This document shows, one piece after another, positions 58,304 to 64,000 of a stretch of 64,000 nucleotides of DNA (positions within the stretch are counted from its first letter, which is position 1; each line of letters opens with the position of its first letter). The notes beneath the pieces are model-generated. The model did not search any database, was not told the DNA's origin, and saw nothing but the letters and a program-made list of their open reading frames with translations. Position numbers and translations under genes: made by a program. Source of the DNA: Candidatus Methanoperedens sp. BLZ2. Lineage in GTDB: Archaea > Halobacteriota > Methanosarcinia > Methanosarcinales > Methanoperedenaceae. Location: assembly GCF_002487355.1 (NCBI RefSeq), contig NZ_NTMG01000085.1, positions 1 through 64,000 of the forward strand. The letters run 5' to 3'.

Positions 58304-60859
58304 ATGGAACTTCCGAAAGAATACGATTATAACACTATTGAAGAAAAATGGCTGGATACATGGCAGGATTCCATGTACTATTTTGACTGGGACTCGACAA
58401 AACCCCGGTTCATAATCGACACACCGCCTCCTTATCCAACCGGGAATTTCCATATCGGCAATGCTCTTAACTGGTGTTATATCGATTTTGTTGCCCGCTA
58501 CAAAAGAATGCGCGGTTTTAATGTGATGTTCCCCGAAGGCTGGGACTGCCACGGTCTTCCCACTGAAGTAAAAGTCGAAGAAAAACACGGCATCACTAAA
58601 AGCCAGGTTTCAAGGGAAGAATTCAGGCGCATGTGTGTGGAACTGACCGAAACTAATATCGGGCGCATGAGGAAGAGCCTGCGGCGTCTCGGGTTTTCCA
58701 TAGACTGGAGCAACGAATATATAACGATGGAGCCTGCTTATTTCGGAAAAACCCAGCGATCCTTTGTTCAGATGTACAAAAGCGGCATGATATACCAGCA
58801 GAACCATCCTGTGAACTGGTGTCCGCGCTGTGAAACTGCCATTGCTTTTGCTGAAGTCGAATACGATTCCCGGACCACGCTCCTGAATTATCTTAATTTT
58901 GATAAGCTGAAAATAGCAACAACACGGCCTGAACTCCTGGCTGCATGCGTTGCCGTTGCTGTTAATCCTGATGATGAAAGGTACCGGGAATTTGTGAACA
59001 CAGAAGTAAAAGTGCCTGTTTTCGGACATAATGTAATAGTTATTTCTGATAAGAGCGTCGATCCCTCGTTTGGTACAGGCGTTGTCATGATATGCACTTT
59101 CGGTGACAAGCAGGACGTTAGGTGGTGGGTCGAACATAAGCTTCCGCTTCGAAAAGCGATCGACAAAACGGGAAAGATGACTGAACTTGCCGGGAAATAT
59201 GCTGGAATGAGCACATCGGAATGCAAGAAAGCCATAATTGAAGACATGGAAAAGGGCGGGATATTATACAAACAGGAAGAACTTCCACAGAATGTGGGGT
59301 TGTGCTGGCGCTGCAAGACAGCGATAGAAATACTGTCCGAAAGGCAGTGGTTCGTGAAAATAATACATGATGATATCCTGAATACCGCAAACGAGGTCAC
59401 CTGGATTCCCGATTACATGAAAGTCAGGCTTGAGAACTGGACAGGTACAATGGAATGGGACTGGTGCATATCAAGACAGAGGATTTTTGCAACTCCGATA
59501 CCGGCATGGTATTGTTCCAGATGCGGGAAGACAAAAGTAGCAAAAGAGGAATGGCTGCCTCTTGACCCTACACAGGCGCAACCTCCTGAAGCCTGTGAAT
59601 GCGGGTCAAAGGAATTTAAGGGAGAAGTGGATGTCCTTGATACATGGATGGATTCCTCAATTTCTGCCCTTCATGTATCCGGCTGGCTCAGCGACCATCC
59701 GCTCCTTCTGCCTGCACAGCTTCGCCCGCAGGGGTATGATATTATCCGTACATGGTCTTTTTATACAATATTAAGGGCTAAAGCGCTGCTTAATAAAAGG
59801 CCATGGGATACTATCCTGCTAAATGGCATGGTGCTGGGTGAAGACGGCCACAAGATGAGTAAATCCCGCAATAACTTCGTTATACCTGAAGAAGTTATCA
59901 AGAAGCATGGCGCAGATGCCTTCAGGCAGTGGGCAGCTATTGGCGGAACGACGGGTTCGGACATTATTTTCTCATGGAAAGATGTTGTAGCAGGCTCGCG
60001 CTTTTTGCAGAAACTATGGAGCATCGTGAGGTTCTCATTACCGCATATTTCAGAAAAGCCTGCAAACCTTACGCCTATAGACCTGTGGCTTCTTAGCAAA
60101 TTGAACAGGCTTGTTAAAGAAACCACGGAAAAGATGGATGCATACCAGTTCGATGAGACTTTTAAAGCAATAAGAGGATTTGCATGGGATGTGCTTGCTG
60201 ATAATTATATTGAGCTTGCAAAATCAAGGCTTTATGGAGAAGGGGAGGGAAAACAGGCTGCTCAGTATACGCTTCATGTTGCAATTGAGACCATTTCACG
60301 GCTTCTTGCACCATTTTTGCCTTATTTTTCCGAAGAGATTTATTCACACATAAAAAAGGAAAGTGTGCATCTATCGCCGTGGCCAATAGTTTTTGAAGAG
60401 CTTATCGATCCCGATGCTGAAGCAAGAGGTGAATTGATAAAAGAGATGACTTCTGCGATAAGGCGTTATAAAGCAGAACATGGTATGCCATTAAATGCCC
60501 CGCTTAAAGAAATTGAGATATATTCCAGCATACCTGATGCATCTGATATCGCCGGCGCTGCCAATTCCGCGATAAAACTCAAACAAGGAACTCCGGATTT
60601 CGAGCTTGTGCCAAAGGCGATAAAACCGAATATGAAGGTCCTTGGCAAAGCCTACAGGAACAGGGCAAAATCAATTGCAGAAGCGCTTGTAAATGCTGAC
60701 ATGAATCTTGCAGGGTCTGGAAATATTACACTACAGGTAGATGGTGAGGAAATAACTCTTGATGCATCATATTTTACTCTTGAAAAAGAAAGGCTTTTGA
60801 AGGGGAAAGCAGTGGACGTCCTTGAAGTTGGAACTTCTACGATCGTAGTTATACGTTAA
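58304..60859 (+). CDS. valS: Valyl-tRNA synthetase
   Basis: 851 residues. Class I motifs: [16 protein letters not shown] (HIGH-type) near residues 46-61 and [10 protein letters not shown] (KMSKS) near 517. The editing domain includes [23 protein letters not shown] in pieces. Zinc-type cysteine pairs WCPRCE, LCWRCK, YCSRCG are as in archaeal ValRS. The anticodon-binding domain ends the chain, with no long C-terminal coiled coil. Charges tRNA-Val. Confidence 0.97.
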   Translation: MELPKEYDYNTIEEKWLDTWQDSMYYFDWDSTKPRFIIDTPPPYPTGNFHIGNALNWCYIDFVARYKRMRGFNVMFPEGWDCHGLPTEVKVEEKHGITKSQVSREEFRRMCVELTETNIGRMRKSLRRLGFSIDWSNEYITMEPAYFGKTQRSFVQMYKSGMIYQQNHPVNWCPRCETAIAFAEVEYDSRTTLLNYLNFDKLKIATTRPELLAACVAVAVNPDDERYREFVNTEVKVPVFGHNVIVISDKSVDPSFGTGVVMICTFGDKQDVRWWVEHKLPLRKAIDKTGKMTELAGKYAGMSTSECKKAIIEDMEKGGILYKQEELPQNVGLCWRCKTAIEILSERQWFVKIIHDDILNTANEVTWIPDYMKVRLENWTGTMEWDWCISRQRIFATPIPAWYCSRCGKTKVAKEEWLPLDPTQAQPPEACECGSKEFKGEVDVLDTWMDSSISALHVSGWLSDHPLLLPAQLRPQGYDIIRTWSFYTILRAKALLNKRPWDTILLNGMVLGEDGHKMSKSRNNFVIPEEVIKKHGADAFRQWAAIGGTTGSDIIFSWKDVVAGSRFLQKLWSIVRFSLPHISEKPANLTPIDLWLLSKLNRLVKETTEKMDAYQFDETFKAIRGFAWDVLADNYIELAKSRLYGEGEGKQAAQYTLHVAIETISRLLAPFLPYFSEEIYSHIKKESVHLSPWPIVFEELIDPDAEARGELIKEMTSAIRRYKAEHGMPLNAPLKEIEIYSSIPDASDIAGAANSAIKLKQGTPDFELVPKAIKPNMKVLGKAYRNRAKSIAEALVNADMNLAGSGNITLQVDGEEITLDASYFTLEKERLLKGKAVDVLEVGTSTIVVIR

Positions 60860-60898
60860 TAATTATGCGTTATCAGAAAAGTTTATAGTCAGCAGATG

Positions 60899-60915
60899 CC
60901 CTATTACCACTAGGG
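60899..60915 (+). promoter_or_regulatory. Small hairpin covering the thi4 ribosome binding site
   Basis: CCCTA (60899-60903), 7-base loop, TAGGG (60911-60915). The ribosome binding site AGGGTGA (60912-60918) is half inside the stem, 4 bases before ATG 60923. It could tune translation. It does not look like a TPP riboswitch. Confidence 0.35.
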
Positions 60916-60922
60916 TGAAAAT

Positions 60923-61771
60923 ATGACAAATATCAGCGAGATACATGTTACAAAAACGATAGTTAATGAATTCATGGATGATTTCATAGAGAATATTCTT
61001 GACAGCGATGTTGTTGTCGTGGGCTCAGGACCATGCGGTGTCACGGCCGCAAAGTACTGTGCAGAAAAAGGTCTTAAGACTGTTATGATCGAGAGGAACA
61101 TCTATGGCGGCGGAGGTATGTGGCAGGGCGGCTTTCTATTGCCAAAAAATACTGTCGGTGCCCCCGCGAACAAACTGCTTGAAGAGTGCGGTGTAAATCT
61201 AAAAGACGCTGGAAATGGACTTTTTGTTTGCGATTCATTTGAGATGGTCTCAAAGATGCTGGTAAGTGCATGTAATGCAGGTGTGAAATTGCTCAACTCT
61301 ACGAATGTTGAAGACCTGGTACTCAAAGAAGATCATGTTGATGGCGTGGTCATCCAGTGGTATCCGGTACAACAAATGCCTAAATTCATTACATGTATGG
61401 ACCCGATCGCGATCAGGTCAAAAGTAGTAATTGATGCAACAGGGCATGATTCGTTCCTTGTAAAACGCTTAAGCGAACAGAGATCAGGCATCCCTAAACC
61501 TCCGGGCTGCGGTTCACTCTGGGTGGATGAAGCAGAGAAAAAGACGGTGGAACTCACTCATGAGATATATCCTGGTCTTATCGTGGCAGGAATGTCAGCA
61601 ACCTCAACATACGGCGCTCCGCGCATGGGACCGATATTTGGCGGAATGCTCCTTGCAGGAAAGAAAGCAGCAGAGCTTGCGTATGATAAAATCAGGGGCG
61701 TAAGGGTAAAGGGCATGGGAAAGGAAATAAAGATCAGCAACCGTGCGCCTGATGTCCTTGTGACCGAATAA
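60923..61771 (+). CDS. thi4: Thi4-type thiazole synthase
   Basis: 282 residues. FAD/NAD Rossmann start VVVVGSGPCGVTAAKYCAEKG (in part), ERNIYGGGGMWQGGFL, ATGHDSF, and the C-terminal GMSATSTYGAPRMGPIFGGMLL in pieces identify Thi4/ThiF-like adenosine thiazole synthase, which makes the thiazole of thiamine from NAD and glycine. At the sulfur-donor position it has Cys158 in TCMDP, like yeast (SCMDP) and haloarchaeal forms, where methanococcal enzymes have His and use free sulfide. It may therefore act as a single-turnover enzyme using its own Cys. Confidence 0.9.
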   Translation: MTNISEIHVTKTIVNEFMDDFIENILDSDVVVVGSGPCGVTAAKYCAEKGLKTVMIERNIYGGGGMWQGGFLLPKNTVGAPANKLLEECGVNLKDAGNGLFVCDSFEMVSKMLVSACNAGVKLLNSTNVEDLVLKEDHVDGVVIQWYPVQQMPKFITCMDPIAIRSKVVIDATGHDSFLVKRLSEQRSGIPKPPGCGSLWVDEAEKKTVELTHEIYPGLIVAGMSATSTYGAPRMGPIFGGMLLAGKKAAELAYDKIRGVRVKGMGKEIKISNRAPDVLVTE

Positions 61772-61777
61772 ATATAA

Positions 61778-61803
61778 TTTGGGCGAAAGCCCAAACATTT
61801 TTC
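61778..61803 (+). terminator. Hairpin terminator after thi4
   Basis: TTTGGGC (61778-61784), GAAA tetraloop, GCCCAAA (61789-61795), followed by CATTTTTCTTTGTTTTTT. A 7-bp stem with a GNRA loop and T tract directly after the thi4 stop. Confidence 0.7.
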
Positions 61804-61870
61804 TTTGTTTTTTCCTCTTACGATTATCTTTTTATACTGCCACATCCAATAATTTAATGGAGGTAAAATT

Positions 61871-62110
61871 ATGGCATTTAACATGATGGATAATTGGGGT
61901 TATGGAATGATGGGTGGAGGTATGTTGATAGTTGGACTCATATTCTGGATATTGATTCTCGTAGGACTCGTATTGCTCATTAAATACCTGTGGCAGGGCG
62001 CCGGAATGAGAGGAGGCCCTGAATCAGCGCTTGAAGTCCTGAAGAAAAGGTACGCAAGAGGAGAGATAAGCAAGGAAGAATTCGAAGAGAAAAAGAAAGA
62101 CCTGATATGA
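61871..62110 (+). CDS. SHOCT-domain small membrane protein
   Basis: 79 residues. An N-terminal Met/Gly-rich start, one transmembrane helix (LIVGLIFWILILVGLVLLI), then the short C-terminal SHOCT motif ALEVLKKRYARGEISKEEFEEKKKDL. SHOCT domains are oligomerisation tails found in many small membrane proteins. GGAGGTAAA lies before the ATG. Function unknown. Confidence 0.85.
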   Translation: MAFNMMDNWGYGMMGGGMLIVGLIFWILILVGLVLLIKYLWQGAGMRGGPESALEVLKKRYARGEISKEEFEEKKKDLI

Positions 62111-62181
62111 AATCGCATTACAGCGCTAATATTTGTCATAAAAAGCGCTCTGCGTTCTTATATGAACAAATAAACAACTAA

Positions 62182-62242
62182 CTGAACGAACTGATACGAA
62201 CTCACGCAATCGGAGTTCGTACGTGTTCGTATTAGTTCGTTG
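62182..62242. repeat. Long hairpin sharing a 17-mer with position 494
   Basis: AACGAACTGATACGAAC (about 62185-62201) pairs with GTTCGTATTAGTTCGTT (about 62225-62241), one or two mismatches. It includes the exact 17-mer also found at 494-510. T-rich DNA follows (TTTTTCTTTATATTTTTA), so it can act as a terminator for the SHOCT gene. Nothing else is coding in 62111-62478. Confidence 0.65.
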
Positions 62243-62333
62243 TTTTTCTTTATATTTTTACATTGTCATACATGAACCCTTTTCATTGCAGAATTTGTGT
62301 TTTAAATCTCACAAATATATCAATTTTTCAATG

Positions 62334-62402
62334 CCCCATAGCCTGCCACTGGGTACGTCCGGTGTGACGCGCGGGAATCAACAGATATAATGAGCGCCGA
62401 GG
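62334..62402. repeat. Dispersed repeat, copy A
   Basis: Starts CCCCATAGCCTGCCACTGGG, then TACGTCCGGTGTGACGCGCG, GGAATCAA and ends TGAGCGCCGAGG. Same order of blocks as copies B (63132-63200) and C (63565-63630). Non-coding. Confidence 0.75.
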
Positions 62403-62478
62403 TTTCAGTCATAAATGAAAAGATTTAAAGACTTCTAAACAAATATAGTATTAAATATAAATCTGCATACGGTGAAAA

Positions 62479-62694
62479 ATGGTAAATGTTATTTTGAAAC
62501 TCCCTGATGATCTAAGCTGGATAATAAATAATAAAGAAGGGTTAAAATGGGTAGAGGCAGCTGTCATAAATAGGCTAACAGATATTAAAATTGGAAATCT
62601 GCTTGCCGAAAAAAGCGAGTTGCAGGATGAAGATGTAGACGAAATTGATCATATAACTAAACGCTCTCTCTACAATATGATACGGGCTGAATGA
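62479..62694 (+). CDS. Putative antitoxin of a PIN-type pair
   Basis: 71 residues: VNVILKLPDDLSWIINNKEGLKWVEAAVINRL, then LLAEKSELQDEDVDEIDHITKRSLYNMI in pieces. Small, with a possible N-terminal DNA-binding strand-helix region, and it overlaps the PIN gene by four bases (ATGA), the standard antitoxin-toxin order. The family itself is not recognised. Confidence 0.65.
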   Translation: MVNVILKLPDDLSWIINNKEGLKWVEAAVINRLTDIKIGNLLAEKSELQDEDVDEIDHITKRSLYNMIRAE

Positions 62695-63104
62695 TGAAAT
62701 TAGTTTTGGATTCAAATATCATATTTTCTGCCTTAATAAAAAAATCAAAAACAAGAGATATAATCCTGAGCGATTTATTTGAACTTTATGCTCCTGAATA
62801 CATTTTCAACGAAATAACAAAGCATAAGGAACTCCTATTAAATAAATCCAAACTGGACAGAGGGGATTTTGATGCCCTTCTTTTGTTATTGCAGAAACAT
62901 ATTCACCTTTTATCAAAAGATAAATACAACGAAAAGATGGCTATTGCTGAGGATATTTTAAGGAATATAGATATAACGGACTCGCCGTTCTTAGCTCTTG
63001 CTATGGCTTTGAGTTGCTCAATTTGGAGCAATGATGGGCATTTTAAACAATAAGATAAGGTTTTAGTTTATACGACTAAAGATCTGACAATAAAAATCAG
63101 TTAA
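62691..63104 (+). pseudogene. PIN-domain toxin with an in-frame stop near its C-terminus
   Basis: The open part (62691-63053, 120 residues) has PIN residues LVLDSNIIFSALIKKS, FNEITKH, and TDSPFLALAMAL...WSNDGHFKQ. The frame is then stopped by TAA at 63051-63053. It goes on in the same frame as DKVLVYTTKDLTIKIS and stops at 63102-63104, which is the normal PIN C-terminal strand and helix (compare VYTTKEL). All acidic residues come before the stop, so a shortened toxin might still fold. It may equally be a recent nonsense mutation. Confidence 0.7.
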
Positions 63105-63131
63105 AATCATTACGCGGCGTGCTCCCCCTGT

Positions 63132-63200
63132 CCCCATAGCTGCCCTGGGGCTACGTCCGCTGTTACGCGCCGGGAATCAATAGAGTCAGTGCGCGCCGAG
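63132..63200. repeat. Dispersed repeat, copy B
   Basis: CCCCATAGCTGCCCTGGGG, CTACGTCCGCTGTTACGCGC, CGGGAATCAA and TGCGCGCCGAG, in the same order as copies A and C. Non-coding. Confidence 0.78.
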
Positions 63201-63311
63201 CATATAAAGAAGCCTCAGCTTTGCAAACTTTGCGGTATAAGGAGCCCGTATTATCAATTTTGGAATATTAAACACACGGCGCCGGGTAACTGCTATAAAT
63301 CGAAATTAAAA

Positions 63312-63381
63312 AACCACAGAGTCCTCAGAGGGCACAGAGTAAAAACCACAACTCTCTGTACTCACCGTGTCCTCCGTGGTT
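63312..63381. repeat. AACCACAGAG-type inverted repeat
   Basis: Starts AACCACAGAGTCCTCAGAGG and ends CCGTGTCCTCCGTGGTT. The two sides are imperfectly complementary. Same unit style as the centre of the MITE-like element at 10869-10939. Confidence 0.55.
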
Positions 63382-63493
63382 ATTCTCCTTACACGGGCGC
63401 AGGATATTTATTAAAATTTAAATATTAATTTCTCGGCGCGATAGGTTCCCGATGCAGCCGACCTGAATAAAAAACAGAGCAAGAGCACATTCG

Positions 63494-63517
63494 ACAGGAT
63501 AACAGGATCAACAGGAT
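63494..63517. repeat. Three short direct repeats ACAGGAT
   Basis: ACAGGAT occurs at 63494-63500, 63502-63508 and 63511-63517, one or two bases apart. Origin unknown. Apart from this and the other repeats listed, 63105-63688 holds no gene I can support. Confidence 0.5.
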
Positions 63518-63564
63518 TCGAACCACAGCTTTCATGAAATCCCCAAGCAGCGCACTCCCCATGT

Positions 63565-63630
63565 CCCCATAGCCGCCCCGGGTTACGTCCGCTGTGATGC
63601 GCCGGGAAGCAAGCGAGTGATGGGCGCCGA
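63565..63630. repeat. Dispersed repeat, copy C
   Basis: CCCCATAGCCGCCCCGGG, TTACGTCCGCTGTGATGCGC, CGGGAAGCAA and TGGGCGCCGAG, colinear with copies A and B. Non-coding. Confidence 0.78.
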
Positions 63631-63688
63631 GATTTTAGTTAAAATAACGCGCCCAAACCACAGATTTCCAGGAGAAGTATATGTACTT

Positions 63689-64000
63689 TCAGGCGTCCCT
63701 TATCTTAAAAACCTTATCTTTCAAAACAATAAATTTTTTATAGACGTTGGTCGATTTCAACAATGTTTCAAGTAAATGCATCCTTATAGCACTATTTGTG
63801 GTGGAAGTCCTAATCAATATTACTCCGCTTGATGGTTTTTCTAATCTGAAAACAAGTTCACCAAAATCCTTATCGTCGGTAATCAAAACTCTTCCTTCTA
63901 TGTTTGCTTTGTCCAGAACTTCATCATCAGGTGCAGACGGTTTCCAATCACCCACAAAAATAGTATCATATCCTGCAACATTCAATAGATTTGAAAGTCT
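63689..64000 (-). CDS. DUF5615 PIN-like protein, 5' end outside the window
   Basis: At least 103 residues stay open to the window edge, so the true start lies beyond 64000. Motifs: GYDTIFVGDWKPSAPDDEVLDKA, RVLITDDKDFGELVFR (acidic PIN-like pair), GVILIRTS, and FIVLKDKVFKIRD. This fits DUF5615, a predicted nuclease toxin that usually follows a DUF433 antitoxin. The missing N-terminus would be about 15-20 residues (KFLAD-type start). Confidence 0.82.
   Translation of the reverse strand, partial: RLSNLLNVAGYDTIFVGDWKPSAPDDEVLDKANIEGRVLITDDKDFGELVFRLEKPSSGVILIRTSTTNSAIRMHLLETLLKSTNVYKKFIVLKDKVFKIRDA

Noticed and set aside
60860-60922. TPP riboswitch ahead of thi4
   Set aside because: Only about 60 bases are available and neither the CUGAGA nor the ACCUGA-type conserved block is present.
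63189-63428. 79-codon ORF between dispersed repeats B and C
   Set aside because: It runs through the end of repeat B and the AACCACAGAG inverted repeat; the peptide (HRVLRGHR, HRVLRGYS) only reflects those repeats.
62334-63630. Possible CRISPR array from three repeat copies
   Set aside because: Copies are about 70 bp, spaced roughly 800 and 430 bases apart, with genes between them. No regular spacers and no cas genes.

Overview
The window comes from a euryarchaeal chromosome, most likely a Methanosarcinales-type methanotroph close to ANME-2d ('Candidatus Methanoperedens'). This is inferred from gene content, not from a database search. Archaeal marks are the split RNA polymerase genes (H, B'', B', A', A''), L30e, NusA-like KH protein, EF-2 with its diphthamide histidine, EF-1 alpha, Spt5/SecE, aPelota, TATA boxes and an intron-containing tRNA-Lys. 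Methanogen/ANME marks are a formylmethanofuran dehydrogenase (fwdB) remnant and a probable tetrahydromethanopterin:glutamate ligase. PGF-pre-PGF surface proteins and two very large multiheme c-type cytochromes, one fused to S-layer-like modules, point more narrowly to ANME-2 archaea.

Layout. 1-1.7 kb is decayed mobile DNA: a hairpin, a 3' fragment of fwdB and a frameshifted IS110-type transposase. 1.8-5.5 kb (minus strand) holds a YchF-like GTPase, a roadblock protein, MtnA and a glycosyltransferase. 5.8-24.6 kb (plus strand) is the cell-surface and electron-transfer region: a secreted subtilisin with beta-helix and four Kre9-like repeats, a pirin, a MITE-like element, a 1.9-thousand-residue PGF-pre-PGF surface protein, a 16(+1)-heme cytochrome, a short PGF-pre-PGF/PGF-CTERM protein and a 22(+1)-heme cytochrome/S-layer fusion. 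24.7-42 kb is the transcription/translation supercluster tRNA-Lys, rpoH-B2-B1-A1-A2, rpl30e, nusA, rps12, rps7, fusA, tuf, rps10. It is interrupted between rps7 and fusA by an antisense 1203-residue multi-PAS hybrid histidine kinase.

42.1-46.5 kb is a tightly overlapping six-gene set of small membrane-anchored, pilin-like proteins. 46.5-47.7 kb (minus) is secE-spt5-rpl11. 47.9-49.9 kb is AT-rich accessory DNA with an unknown gene, a partial tandem duplicate of its 3' end and a small membrane protein. 49.9-53.0 kb (minus) is a compact operon: S-layer-like membrane protein, pelota, DUF434 protein, RimK-like ligase. 53-54.3 kb has a small TBP-like protein, an unexplained GC-richer stretch and a winged-helix protein. 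54.7-62.1 kb has acs, a UPF0175/PIN toxin-antitoxin pair with a clear operator palindrome, a nucleotidyltransferase with a truncated HEPN partner, valS, a Cys-type thi4 and a SHOCT protein. 62.1-64 kb is repeat-rich DNA with another antitoxin/PIN pair (the PIN gene carries an in-frame stop) and a DUF5615 gene running off the end.

How it fits together. The two cytochromes and the two PGF-pre-PGF proteins lie in one direction in a contiguous block. They share modules, and two of the genes share a TATCAT/ATGATA inverted repeat just upstream. They read best as a cell-envelope electron conduit: soluble or wall-associated heme wire, S-layer-embedded cytochrome, and glycosylated anchored scaffold proteins. 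The six-gene pilin-like set could form a second extracellular structure. These two blocks are the best candidates for an undescribed system here.
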